From contig CAZVAR010000027.1 of NCBI GenBank assembly GCA_964625225.1, positions 1-28,699 of the forward strand: 28,699 nucleotides of DNA. The letters run 5' to 3'. Made by a program: the position numbers and the translations under genes. Below, one piece after another: positions 1 to 8,248 of this stretch. Source of the DNA: CAZVAR01 sp964625225 (GTDB taxonomy: Bacteria; Pseudomonadota; Alphaproteobacteria; JAJUGE01). How positions within the stretch are numbered: the first letter of the stretch is position 1; every line of letters starts with the position of its first letter. Below the pieces are notes generated by a model. The model searched no databases. It was not told where the DNA came from and worked only from the letters and a program-made list of their open reading frames with translations.

Positions 1-559
1 GGAGGAGATTGGCATCGACCGAAAACGGCGCTTCGCCGCGCTTGTCCTTGGCGATCGGAATCTGATGCTTCTCGGCGAAATCGATCAGGCGCGTGCGGGA
101 AGTCAGGTCCCATTCGCGCCAGGGCGCGATCACCTTGATGTTGGGCTCGAGCGCGTAATAGGTGAGTTCGAATCGCACTTGGTCGTTGCCCTTGCCGGTG
201 GCGCCGTGGGCCACGGCATCGGCGCCGGTTTCGCGCGCGATCTCGATCTGGCGCTTGGCGATGAGCGGCCGCGCGATAGAGGTGCCGAGCAGATACTGGC
301 CTTCGTAGACCGCATTGGCGCGGAACATCGGGAACACGAAGTCGCGCACGAATTCCTCGCGCAAATCTTCCACGAAGATCTGGCGCACGCCCATCATCTC
401 CGCCTTCTTGCGCGCCGGCTCCAGCTCCTCGCCCTGGCCGAGATCGGCGGTGAAGGTGACAACCTCGCACCCGTAGGTCTCCTGCAGCCAGCGCAGGATC
501 ACCGACGTGTCGAGACCGCCGGAATAGGCGAGAACGACGCGCTTGACGGAATCAGCCAT
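1..559 (-). CDS. argG: Argininosuccinate synthase, N-terminal part (cut by window edge)
   Basis: ArgG joins citrulline and aspartate in an ATP-dependent step to make argininosuccinate, the penultimate step of arginine synthesis, in the cytosol. About 186 N-terminal residues are visible. They start MADSVKRVVLAYSGGLDTS, whose SGGLDTS is the ATP-binding loop of N-type ATP pyrophosphatases. Further on come GQGEELEPA, GTSIARP, AHGATGKGNDQVRFE and the segment IAPWREW, all typical of the bacterial ArgG core. The ATG at 557-559 sits directly before the P-loop strand, as in other family members. The rest of the protein (normally about 400 residues) lies left of the window. The gene runs in the same direction as gluQ, 86 bp downstream of it. 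The identification is firm; only the length is unknown. Confidence 0.97.
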   Translation of the reverse strand, partial: MADSVKRVVLAYSGGLDTSVILRWLQETYGCEVVTFTADLGQGEELEPARKKAEMMGVRQIFVEDLREEFVRDFVFPMFRANAVYEGQYLLGTSIARPLIAKRQIEIARETGADAVAHGATGKGNDQVRFELTYYALEPNIKVIAPWREWDLTSRTRLIDFAEKHQIPIAKDKRGEAPFSVDANLL

Positions 560-645
560 GGGGGAATGCCCGGAAGGGGTTGGTCGATGCGGCGGCGGAG
601 TATCGGCAAAACATCCCTGCCCCGCAAGGGACCGCCGCCGGCGCT

Positions 646-1479
646 TCACCCGCCGGCCATCCGCCGGACCACATCCGGCCCGTAACCCGCTTCGCGCAGT
701 GCGGCGAGGGTCGGGGCACGGTCGCGCTTGGCCAGGCGGCGGCCGTCCGGGCCGGTCAGCAGGCGGTGGTGGTGATAGTCGGGCACCCGCAGCCCCAGCA
801 GCGCCTGCAGCAGCCGGTGGATGTCGGTCGCCGGCATCAGGTCGGCGCCGCGGGTGACCAGCGTGACGCCTTGGATCGCATCGTCCACCGTGACCGCCAG
901 ATGATAGCTGGTCGGCGTGTCCTTGCGGGCCAGCACCACGTCACCGTGCCGGCGCGGGGCGGCCGCGATCTCCCCGGCGCCGCGGTCGTGCCAGCGCAGC
1001 GGCCCGGCAAGCGCCGCCGCGCGTTCCATGTCGAGCCGCAGTGCATAGGGGGCACCGGCCGCGATCCGCGCGTGCCGCTCGCCGGCGTCGAGCCGGCGGC
1101 AGGTGCCCGGATAGAGCGGGCCGTCCGGCCCGTGCGGGGCGGCGCCGGCGGCTGCGATCTCCGCCGCGATCTCCCGGCGCGTGCAGAAGCACGGGTAGAG
1201 CACTCCGAGAGCCTCCAGCCGGGCGAGCGCCCCGGCATAATCGTCCATATGTTCGGACTGCCGTCGGACCGGCCCATCCCAGTCGAGGCCGAGCCAGGCC
1301 AGATCCTCCAGGATGGCGTCCGCAAACTCCGGCCGGCAGCGCGTGCGGTCGATGTCCTCCAGCCGCAGCAAGAAGCGGCCGCCCGCCTCGCGCGCGGCGC
1401 GCCACGCGAACAGGGCGGAGTAGGCATGGCCGAGATGGAGCCGCCCGGTCGGGCTCGGCGCGAAGCGGGTCACGATCAT
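646..1479 (-). CDS. gluQ: Glutamyl-Q tRNA(Asp) synthetase
   Basis: GluQ is a shortened glutamyl-tRNA synthetase paralogue that attaches glutamate to the queuosine base of tRNA(Asp) without an anticodon-binding domain. The 277-residue protein has only the catalytic fold, the right length for this family rather than for GltX (about 470). Visible are the class I signature APSPTGRLHLGH (residues 8-18, HIGH motif at 15-18), a zinc site of Cys97-x-Cys99 with Tyr123 and Cys127, and LAKRD at 249-253 replacing KMSKS. The ATG at 1479 places the signature at the usual distance from the N-terminus; no strong Shine-Dalgarno is seen. It is divergent from the esterase gene across 56 bp and is followed by argG. 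Confidence 0.95.
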   Translation of the reverse strand: MIVTRFAPSPTGRLHLGHAYSALFAWRAAREAGGRFLLRLEDIDRTRCRPEFADAILEDLAWLGLDWDGPVRRQSEHMDDYAGALARLEALGVLYPCFCTRREIAAEIAAAGAAPHGPDGPLYPGTCRRLDAGERHARIAAGAPYALRLDMERAAALAGPLRWHDRGAGEIAAAPRRHGDVVLARKDTPTSYHLAVTVDDAIQGVTLVTRGADLMPATDIHRLLQALLGLRVPDYHHHRLLTGPDGRRLAKRDRAPTLAALREAGYGPDVVRRMAGG

Positions 1480-1535
1480 GCGGCAATGGTGTAGACTGCG
1501 AAGCCGCGCTGAATTCGGTCGAGGCCAATATAGGA

Positions 1536-2204
1536 ATGCCGCCGCTGATGTCGCTATCCGGGCCGAGCCGGCCGCCCCGCAGCGGCGGCAAGGCGCGCCA
1601 GCTCGTCGTCCTGCTGCACGGGCTGGGCGCCGACGGCAACGACCTGATCGAGCTCGCTCCGATCTTCGGGCAGGCGCTGCCCGACGCCGCCTTCGTCGCC
1701 CCGGACGCGCCGTTCCCCTGCGACATGGCCCCGTTCGGCCGGCAGTGGTTCAGCGTCCAGGACCGGTCGCCGTCGATGCTGTTGGGCGGGGTCCGGCTCG
1801 CCGCGTCGCTGCTGGATCCTTTTCTCGACGAGCAGCTTGCCGCGCACGGGCTGCCGCCGGACCGGCTGGCGCTGGTCGGCTTCAGCCAGGGCACGATGAC
1901 CGCGCTGCACGTCGGCCTGCGCCGGCGGTCGGCGCCGGCCTGCATTCTGGGCTATTCAGGCCGGCTGCTGGCGCCGGAGCTGCTGGCCGCCGAATGTACG
2001 TCCCGGCCGCCGGTGCTGCTCGTGCACGGCGACGCGGACGAGGTCGTGCCTTTCGAGTCGCTGGCGCAGGCGGAGCAGGGGCTGCGTGCCGCCGGCGTCG
2101 CCGTCGAGACGCGGGTGTGCCGCGGACTCGGTCACGGCATCGACGAGGAGGGAATGATCCTCGGCGCGCAGTTCCTGCGCAGGGCCTTCCCGGCCGGCGG
2201 ATGA
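1536..2204 (+). CDS. Carboxylesterase/phospholipase-type alpha/beta hydrolase
   Basis: A 222-residue serine hydrolase of the Abhydrolase_2 (phospholipase/carboxylesterase) group. Members cleave short-chain esters or lysophospholipids; the natural substrate here cannot be read. The oxyanion-hole strand VVLLHGLGADGND is at about 24-36, the nucleophile elbow GFSQG has Ser117, the acid is probably Asp168 in HGDADEVVP and the base His200 in GLGHG. These are the complete family features, and the length is normal. The ATG at 1536 follows an AGGA with almost no spacer, while ATG 1548 follows it with about 12 bases. Either could be used, changing the protein by four residues. The short 56-bp gap to gluQ must hold both promoters. 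Confidence 0.85.
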   Translation: MPPLMSLSGPSRPPRSGGKARQLVVLLHGLGADGNDLIELAPIFGQALPDAAFVAPDAPFPCDMAPFGRQWFSVQDRSPSMLLGGVRLAASLLDPFLDEQLAAHGLPPDRLALVGFSQGTMTALHVGLRRRSAPACILGYSGRLLAPELLAAECTSRPPVLLVHGDADEVVPFESLAQAEQGLRAAGVAVETRVCRGLGHGIDEEGMILGAQFLRRAFPAGG

Positions 2205-2374
2205 GACCGGACTGCGCGAGCGCCGCCGCGGATCGCGGCGCCGGCCCGGAGAATCCATCCGTCGAGGCGCAGAGGCGGCGCCGGCCGCGTGAAAACTGCG
2301 TCGCGCCGGCACGAGTTCGTTGTTCGTTAGCACCGAGCCATTAGATTGAGCGTCATGCCATCGAGACCGCGCCG

Positions 2375-2998
2375 ATGAGATCCTTCGATCCGGCCGTGGC
2401 GGGACAGCCCCGCCGCGTCTCCGATCTGCTGTTGCAGACGCTCAGCGCACCGGGCGGACCGGAAATCACGGTGGCGGACCTGGTCTCCGGCCTCAAGGAC
2501 CGGGCGTTCGGCGTGGTGCTGCTGGTATCGGCGCTGCCGAACTGCATCCCGGCTCCGCCGGGGCTCGGGTCGGTGTTCGGGTTGCCGCTGCTGTTCTTCG
2601 CGCTTCAGTTGGCGATGGGCCGAGAGGAACCGTGGCTGCCGGCATTCGTTCTGCGCCGGCGGATGCGGCGGACGGATCTGTTCAAGGTCGTGCTTCGCGC
2701 GCTGCCTTGGATTCAGCGCTTCGAGCGGATCTGCCGCCCCAGATACTCGCTCCTGGCTTCCGGGGCCTGCGAACGGATGCTGGGCGCCTTCATCGCGGTG
2801 CTCGCCGCCTCGGTCATCCTCCCGCTGCCGTTGACCAACTTCGTACCGGCGGTCGCGACCGCCGTCCTCGCCCTGGCACTGCTGGAGGAGGACGGGCTCG
2901 CCGTCGTGCTCGGCATTCTCGTCGGCCTGGGCGGGATCCTGCTGACCGCCTCGATGCTGCTGGCGCTGACCGGGCTCGTGCTTCTCGGGATCGGCTGA
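2375..2998 (+). CDS. exoD: ExoD-family exopolysaccharide synthesis membrane protein
   Basis: A 207-residue integral membrane protein of the ExoD family. In rhizobia exoD mutants are altered in exopolysaccharide production and alkali tolerance, but the biochemical role is unknown. The N-terminal third is cytosolic-looking, with ITVADLVSGLKDRAFGVVLLVSALPNCIPAPPGLGSVFG in pieces: the LPNCIPAPPG loop between hydrophobic stretches is the family hallmark. At least two strongly hydrophobic segments fill the last 70 residues (about 135-207). The ATG at 2375 gives the normal family length; no clear Shine-Dalgarno precedes it. The gene stands alone and ends at a strong hairpin shared with the convergent aldolase gene. 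Confidence 0.85.
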   Translation: MRSFDPAVAGQPRRVSDLLLQTLSAPGGPEITVADLVSGLKDRAFGVVLLVSALPNCIPAPPGLGSVFGLPLLFFALQLAMGREEPWLPAFVLRRRMRRTDLFKVVLRALPWIQRFERICRPRYSLLASGACERMLGAFIAVLAASVILPLPLTNFVPAVATAVLALALLEEDGLAVVLGILVGLGGILLTASMLLALTGLVLLGIG

Positions 2999-3003
2999 TC
3001 GGC

Positions 3004-3034
3004 GCGGCCGCCGCGCCGGTGCCGCGGCGGCCGC
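3004..3034. terminator. Perfect 12-bp hairpin between convergent genes
   Basis: Arms at 3004-3015 and 3023-3034 are exact inverted complements, all G/C, around a 7-base loop. It lies between the end of exoD (2998) and the end of the aldolase gene (3061), so it could stop transcription from both sides. No T-run follows on either strand, so it is at best a variant intrinsic terminator. Confidence 0.55.
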
Positions 3035-3060
3035 ACCCTGCCCGGGTTCCGCAGGCGACG

Positions 3061-3876
3061 TCAGTAGGCCGGGCGTGCGCCCGCGGGCGTCTGTTCGCGC
3101 GGGGTCTTGCCGACGCCCTCCCGGACCGCTTTCACGGCCGCCGTCGCCGCGGTCTGCATCAGCCCCATCTCGCTGGCGATCGTGACGAGCTGGAAGCCCT
3201 TGTCGATCATCTGCGCCGCATAGGCCGGCGTGCCGCAATGGATGCCGGCATGGACGCCGTGCTTCTTGGCGCCGGCCAGGATGCGGTCGATCGCCTCGAC
3301 CACGACCGGGTCGGTCTGGTCCAGCTTCGCCTGCCGCCCCAGGGCAAGCCCGAGGTCGGAGGGGCCGACATAGATGCCGTCGAGCCCGGGCGTGCTCAGG
3401 ATCTCGTCGAGATTCTTGAGCGCCTCGCCGGTCTCGATCATCGCGATTGCGAGCACCGTCTCGTTCGCCTTGTCCGGCGTAAAGTCCGGGCCGCCATACA
3501 GGAAGTTGCGGGCGCCGGCGAAGCTGCGATAGCCGATCGGCGGGTATTTGCAGGCTCCGACCAGCCGCTGCGCTTCCGCGCGGTTGTTGATCATCGGGCA
3601 GATGATGCCGTAGCAGCCGGCGTCGAGCATCTTCATGATGATGCCCGGCTCGAGCCACGGCACGCGCGCCATCGGGGTCGCATCCTTGGTCGAGATCGCC
3701 TGCAGCATGGCGACCGCGCCCGAATAGTCGACCAGGCCGTGCTGTACGTCGATGGTCAGTGAATCCCAGCCGCAATGCGCCATCGCTTCGGCGGAGACGC
3801 TGCTCGGGATGGCGAGCCAGCCATTGACCACGGCTCCGCCGGATTTCCAAATGGTACGGACCTTGTTCTCGCGCAC
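3061..3876 (-). CDS. HpcH/HpaI-family class II aldolase
   Basis: A 271-residue metal-dependent aldolase/lyase of the HpaI group, which reversibly splits 2-oxo-4-hydroxy acids, releasing pyruvate (or glyoxylate-related products in relatives). The active-site set of E. coli HpaI can be placed: His46 in DVQHGLVD, Arg71 in RVPW, and metal ligands Glu148 (MIETGEA) and Asp174 (GPSDL). The second-shell segment KMLDAGCYGIICPMINN is also typical. The start is a GTG at 3874-3876 preceded by an AAAGGGGG Shine-Dalgarno-like run. It is divergent from the MmgE/PrpD gene across 164 bp, so the two may be co-regulated. The substrate is not determined. Citramalyl-CoA lyases belong to the same superfamily, but this sequence looks more like the free-acid HpaI branch. 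Confidence 0.88.
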   Translation of the reverse strand: MRENKVRTIWKSGGAVVNGWLAIPSSVSAEAMAHCGWDSLTIDVQHGLVDYSGAVAMLQAISTKDATPMARVPWLEPGIIMKMLDAGCYGIICPMINNRAEAQRLVGACKYPPIGYRSFAGARNFLYGGPDFTPDKANETVLAIAMIETGEALKNLDEILSTPGLDGIYVGPSDLGLALGRQAKLDQTDPVVVEAIDRILAGAKKHGVHAGIHCGTPAYAAQMIDKGFQLVTIASEMGLMQTAATAAVKAVREGVGKTPREQTPAGARPAY

Positions 3877-3924
3877 GGGGTCCCCCTTTCCATTGCTAGC
3901 CCGGGGCCGCCTCGGGCCCGGTCG

Positions 3925-4001
3925 CTGACGCGGGCGGCCTCGTGCCGCTATACTGCGCCAATAACGCAGGCGAATGCTATCCTGCCTTTCGTTGCAAACG
4001 A
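3925..4001 (+). promoter_or_regulatory. Candidate promoter and small inverted repeat upstream of the MmgE/PrpD gene
   Basis: CTGACG at 3925-3930 and TATACT at 3949-3954, separated by 18 bp, resemble -35 and -10 boxes reading rightward. Further down, TCGTTGCAAACGA at 3989-4001 is an exact 5-bp inverted repeat around GCA, which could be an operator or a 5'-leader element. The region lies between the divergent aldolase and MmgE/PrpD genes. This is pattern matching only. Confidence 0.25.
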
Positions 4002-4040
4002 GGTATAGCGTCCGCCGGCGCCCAGCGAAAGGAATCCCCG

Positions 4041-5417
4041 ATGGAGCGGTCCGAACGATCCCCCGAGACGAAGCCCGAGATTACCCGTACTCTCGCCGGA
4101 CAGGCCAGCCGCCTGCGCTTCGGCGATCTGCCGGAGGCGGCGGTGACGGTCGCCCGGCACTGTCTGCTGGACTGGCTTGGCGTCACACTCGCCGGGGCCG
4201 ACGAACCGCTGGTCCGCATGCTGGCGGAGCAGGCGGGCGAGGACGGCGGCGCGGCACAGGCGACCCTGGTCGGCTACGGCACCAGGCTGACCGCCGGCCA
4301 GGCCGCCCTGGTCAACGGCGCGGCCGGCCATGCGCTCGACTTCGACGACGTGCTCGGTGTGATGAGCGGGCACCCGACGGCGCCGGTCATGCCGGCGGCA
4401 TTGGCGATGGCCGAGAAGCTGGGCCTCGACGGCAAGGCCCTCATCACCGCGTTCGTCGCCGGCGTCGAGACCGAGGCGCGGATCGGCCGCATGATGGCGG
4501 ACAGCCACTACGCGAAGGGCTTCCATGCCACCGCCACCTTCGGCACCTTCGGCGCCGCCGCGGCCTGCGCCAACCTGCTCGGCCTGGATGAGGAGCGCAC
4601 GGCGACCGCGTTCGGCATCGCCGGGACGCAGGCGGCGGGGCTGAAGTCGATGTTCGGCACGATGTGCAAGCCGCTGCACGCCGGCAAGGCGGCGCAGAAC
4701 GGTCTGCTCGCGGCGGCGCTCGCGGCGCGCGGCTTCACCAGCCGCGGGGATGTGCTCGACTGCGTCCAGGGCTTCACCGACACGCAGGCCGACGACGCCG
4801 CGCCGGAGCAGGCGCTGGAAGGTCTGGGCGAGGTCTGGCATCTGCCCGACGTGCTGTTCAAGTACCATCCCGCTTGCTACGGCACGCACGCGCCGATCGA
4901 AGCGGCGAAGCGGGCCGCCGCCAACCCGGCCTTCGCACCGGATCGGCTGGAGCGGGCGGAGGTGCGTGTCGATGCGCGCTGCCTCAGGATGTGCAACATT
5001 CCGGCGCCGACCACCGGTCTCGAGGGCAAGTTCAGCCTTCGTTACAATGTCGGCCTCGCGCTGGCCGGGGGCGCGACCGGGGCGCTGGCCCCCTATTACG
5101 ACGACCGGGTCGGCGAACCGGCCGTGGTGGCACTGCGCGACCGGGTGCGGGTCGAGGCGGCCGAGGGCCTCGCGGCGCACGAGGCGGAGGTGATCCTGCA
5201 CCTGCGCGACGGCGTCGTGATCCGCGAGCGCTACGATGTCGGCGTACCGGAGCGCGATCTCGGCGTTCAATGGGACAAGCTGGTTGGAAAGTTCCATGCG
5301 CTGACCGAGCCGCTGATCGGCGCGGCCCGGGCGCGGGAGGTCGTCGACATGGTCGCCGAGGCGGAGCGGCTGGCCGAACCCGGCCGTTTGCTCCAGGCGT
5401 GCGCCGTCCGGCGCTGA
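4041..5417 (+). CDS. MmgE/PrpD family protein
   Basis: A 458-residue protein of the MmgE/PrpD family, which includes 2-methylcitrate dehydratase, cis-aconitate decarboxylase (itaconate-forming) and iminodisuccinate epimerase. The family signature NGAAGHALDFDD is at about 92-103, and the core segment CKPLHAGKAAQNGLLAA starts near residue 209. Further hallmarks are the FKYHPACYGTHAPIEA stretch and FSLRYNVGLALA. The ATG at 4041 is supported by AAAGGA at 4028-4033, seven bases upstream; an upstream in-frame ATG at 3942 would add an unconserved tail with no ribosome site. Neighbours are the divergent HpaI aldolase and the acyl-activating fusion gene 174 bp downstream. Family membership is clear; which reaction it catalyses is not. 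Confidence 0.9.
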   Translation: MERSERSPETKPEITRTLAGQASRLRFGDLPEAAVTVARHCLLDWLGVTLAGADEPLVRMLAEQAGEDGGAAQATLVGYGTRLTAGQAALVNGAAGHALDFDDVLGVMSGHPTAPVMPAALAMAEKLGLDGKALITAFVAGVETEARIGRMMADSHYAKGFHATATFGTFGAAAACANLLGLDEERTATAFGIAGTQAAGLKSMFGTMCKPLHAGKAAQNGLLAAALAARGFTSRGDVLDCVQGFTDTQADDAAPEQALEGLGEVWHLPDVLFKYHPACYGTHAPIEAAKRAAANPAFAPDRLERAEVRVDARCLRMCNIPAPTTGLEGKFSLRYNVGLALAGGATGALAPYYDDRVGEPAVVALRDRVRVEAAEGLAAHEAEVILHLRDGVVIRERYDVGVPERDLGVQWDKLVGKFHALTEPLIGAARAREVVDMVAEAERLAEPGRLLQACAVRR

Positions 5418-5591
5418 GCGCCGCCGGCCGCCCGGCCACGGCGGGCGGGTAGGGCCGGCCGCAACCGGCCTCCGCCCGCTGCCGTCGCGCCGCCTCGCAT
5501 GGTGGAGCGGGTCCCGGCGGCGCGGCGCTCCCCGTCCGGGATACCGATCGGTGCCGTGACGGCTTCGTGCCCGGCCGGGGGGCAGGACCAT

Positions 5592-8201
5592 ATGCAGTCG
5601 CCGCCGACATTGCAGGCATTCATCGCGCGGCTTGCCGACTATGGCGACCGGCCGGCGGTCGTCGCCCTCGGTTCCGGGAGGCGGTGCAGCCATGCGGCGC
5701 TGGCGCGCGACGTGCGGGCCCTCGCCGCCGGCCTGCTGGCGGGCGGGCTCGCGCCGGCGGAGCGCGTCATCCTCTATGCGCCGAACAGCGCCGAATGGAT
5801 CGTTGCGGCGCTCGGAATCGTCGTCGCGGGCGGCGTCGTGGTGCCGCTCGACACGCTGATGCCGGACGCGGATCTGAGGCATGTGCTCGGCGATTGCGGC
5901 GCCCGGCGCGCCTTCACGACCCGGGACCGGGCCGACGCGTTGCGGGCCGCCGCCGGAGCACCACTCGATCTGGTGCTGCTCGACGGCGATGCCGATGCGC
6001 AGGATGCCCGCGGCTGGCGCGCGCTGAGCGGCGACCCGGCGGCCCCGCTGCCGGATCTGGGCGCCGGCGATCTGGCGGCACAGTTCTACACCTCGGGCAC
6101 GAGCGGCCTGCCGAAGGGCGTGCCGCTGACCCATGCGAACATCGCGGCCAATGTCGCGGCGCTCCTGGCCGAGGATCTGGTCGCGCCGGACGAGCGGGTC
6201 TGCCTGCCGTTGCCGCTGTTCCACGTCTATCCCTTCGTCGTCGGCATGCTGGTGCCGCTGGCGGCAGGGGCGGCGCTGATCCTGCCGGCAGGCGTCAGCG
6301 GCCCGGAGATCGCGCAGGCGTTGCGGGAGGAGCGGGCGACCGCCGTCATCGGCGTGCCGCGCCTCTACGACGCCCTGCTCGCCGCGATCCGTGGCCGCGT
6401 CGGCCGGTACGAGGCGGCCGGGGCGGTCTTCGACCGGCTGCTGGCCGTTTCGGCGTGGGCTGCGCGCCGTGGCGGCCGGGGCATCGGGCGGCTGCTGTTT
6501 GCCCCAGTGCGCCGCTCGGCGGCACCGTGCCTGCGGCTGCTCGTCTCCGGCGGCGCCAAGCTGGAGCCGGAACTCGCCTACGCCCTGGAAGGGCTCGGCT
6601 GGGAGGTGCTGACCGGCTACGGCCTGACCGAGACGAGCCCGATCGTCACCTTCAACCGGCGCGGCCGCGCCCGGCTGGACACCGCGGGCCAGCCGCTGCC
6701 CGGGGTCGAGCTGCGGATCGAGGCGCCGGACCAGGACGGGATCGGTGAGGTCATGGTCCGCGGGCCGAACGTCTTTGCCGGCTATCACCGGCTTCCGGAG
6801 CGCACGGCCGAAGCGTTCGCCCCCGACGGCTGGTTCCGCACCGGCGACCTCGGGACGCTCGATGCCGACGGCTATCTCCGGCTGACCGGCCGGCGCTCGG
6901 ACGTGATCGTCCTGCCCGGCGGCAAGAAGGTCGATCCCGAGGCGGTCGAGGAGGCCTATCTGGCCGGTCCGGAGATTCGCGAGATCGGCGTCCTTCTCCA
7001 CGACAACCGGCTCGTCGCGCTCGTCGTCCCGGCGGCGGCCGAGGGCGGGGAGGAGGCGGTCGCCGCGGCGATCCGTGCCACGTCGCAGACGCTGCCGTCC
7101 TACCGGCGCGTGACCGATTTCGCGATCCTGCGGCAGCGGCTGCCGCGCACCTCGCTCGGCAAGATCCGGCGGTTCCAATTGCCGGACCTCTACCGCGAGG
7201 CGAAGGCGGGCCGGCTTGCGATGCGGCCGAAGGATCTGTCGCCGGAGGATCGGACGCTGCTGGCGGCGGAGCCCGCCCGGCATGTGTGGGACTGGCTGCA
7301 TCGACAGTTCCCGGACCGAGCGGTCGGCATGGATGCGAGCCTCGCCACGGATATCGGCATCGACTCGCTCGCTTGGGTCGGTCTGACGCTCGACCTGCAG
7401 GAGACGACCGGCGTGCGGCTGACGGAGGAGCGTCTCGCGCGTCTCGACACCGTTCGTGATCTGCTGCGGGCCGCCGTCGAGGCGGCGGCGGAGCCGGCGG
7501 CGGCAGCGCCGGCGACGACGGCGGAGCCGGATCAGCTGCTCGAGCGTCCCGGGCCGGCCCTGCGGCTGGTCGGAAGCGTCGTGTCCGGGGTCAACCGGCT
7601 CGCCTTCCGGTCGCTGTTCCCGTTGACTGTGCATGGCCGCGAGAACATCCCGGCGCAAGGCCCGCTGCTGTTCGCGCCGAACCATCTCAGCTATCTCGAC
7701 CCGTTCGCGGTCGGTGCGGCGCTGCCGCGCGCCGCGATGCGCCGGACCTGGTGGGCCGGCTTCTCGGGGTTGCTGCACAGCACCCGCCTGCGCCGGCAGT
7801 TCAGCCGTGCCGCCCGGGTGTTTCCGGTCGACGAGGCGCGGCCGGCCTCCAGCCTCGCCTTCGCGCGCGCGGTCCTGGATCGCGGCGACAATCTGGTCTG
7901 GTTTCCGGAGGGCGCGCGGTCGGTCGACGGGACGCTGATGCCCTTCATGCCGGGGGTCGGTGTCCTGGTCGAGGAGACCCGCGCCACGGTCGTGCCCGTC
8001 CTGATCCGGGGCACGTGGGAGGCCTGGCCCCGGGGACAGCGCCTGCCGCGGCCGCACCGCATCGTCGTGACCTTCGGCCGCCCGCTGACCGCCGATCGCC
8101 TGGCCGCGATGGGCGAGGGCGAGGACCGCACGGCGCGGATCGTGTCGGGGCTCCGCCGCGCCATCCTGGATCTCGCGCAGTCCGGCCCGGCCGCCGCGTA
8201 A
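5592..8201 (+). CDS. Acyl-CoA/ACP synthetase - acyl carrier domain - PlsC acyltransferase fusion
   Basis: An 869-residue protein with three parts. Residues 1 to about 560 are an AMP-forming acyl ligase: YTSGTSGLPKG at 166, GYGLTETSP at 342-350, the acid-binding TGD further on, and the hinge/A8 region GRRSDVIVLPGGKK near 432. Residues about 565-640 form a carrier domain with GIDSL, whose Ser592 should carry phosphopantetheine. Residues about 665-860 are a PlsC-type acyltransferase with NHLSYLD (His698, Asp703) and FPEGARS (771-777). It could activate a fatty acid, hold it on its own carrier and pass it to a lysolipid or other alcohol. E. coli Aas joins similar functions in the opposite order and without a carrier. 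ATG 5592 follows a GGGGGGCAGGA site; an upstream ATG at 5499 lacks conserved sequence. Confidence 0.9.
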   Translation: MQSPPTLQAFIARLADYGDRPAVVALGSGRRCSHAALARDVRALAAGLLAGGLAPAERVILYAPNSAEWIVAALGIVVAGGVVVPLDTLMPDADLRHVLGDCGARRAFTTRDRADALRAAAGAPLDLVLLDGDADAQDARGWRALSGDPAAPLPDLGAGDLAAQFYTSGTSGLPKGVPLTHANIAANVAALLAEDLVAPDERVCLPLPLFHVYPFVVGMLVPLAAGAALILPAGVSGPEIAQALREERATAVIGVPRLYDALLAAIRGRVGRYEAAGAVFDRLLAVSAWAARRGGRGIGRLLFAPVRRSAAPCLRLLVSGGAKLEPELAYALEGLGWEVLTGYGLTETSPIVTFNRRGRARLDTAGQPLPGVELRIEAPDQDGIGEVMVRGPNVFAGYHRLPERTAEAFAPDGWFRTGDLGTLDADGYLRLTGRRSDVIVLPGGKKVDPEAVEEAYLAGPEIREIGVLLHDNRLVALVVPAAAEGGEEAVAAAIRATSQTLPSYRRVTDFAILRQRLPRTSLGKIRRFQLPDLYREAKAGRLAMRPKDLSPEDRTLLAAEPARHVWDWLHRQFPDRAVGMDASLATDIGIDSLAWVGLTLDLQETTGVRLTEERLARLDTVRDLLRAAVEAAAEPAAAAPATTAEPDQLLERPGPALRLVGSVVSGVNRLAFRSLFPLTVHGRENIPAQGPLLFAPNHLSYLDPFAVGAALPRAAMRRTWWAGFSGLLHSTRLRRQFSRAARVFPVDEARPASSLAFARAVLDRGDNLVWFPEGARSVDGTLMPFMPGVGVLVEETRATVVPVLIRGTWEAWPRGQRLPRPHRIVVTFGRPLTADRLAAMGEGEDRTARIVSGLRRAILDLAQSGPAAA

Positions 8202-8248
8202 GCCCGGGTCGCGCCCGGACAACCACCGCAGCCTCCCGCCGGCCCGCC

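Noticed and set aside
2327..3850. Minus-strand frame spanning exoD and the aldolase gene
   Set aside because: It overlaps the aldolase in a different frame and exoD on the opposite strand; both of those have clear family motifs.
3948..8222. A 1424-codon open frame on the minus strand
   Set aside because: It lies antisense to the MmgE/PrpD and acyl-activating fusion genes, is Arg/Gln/Asp-rich without any domain, and is the expected shadow of GC-rich coding DNA.
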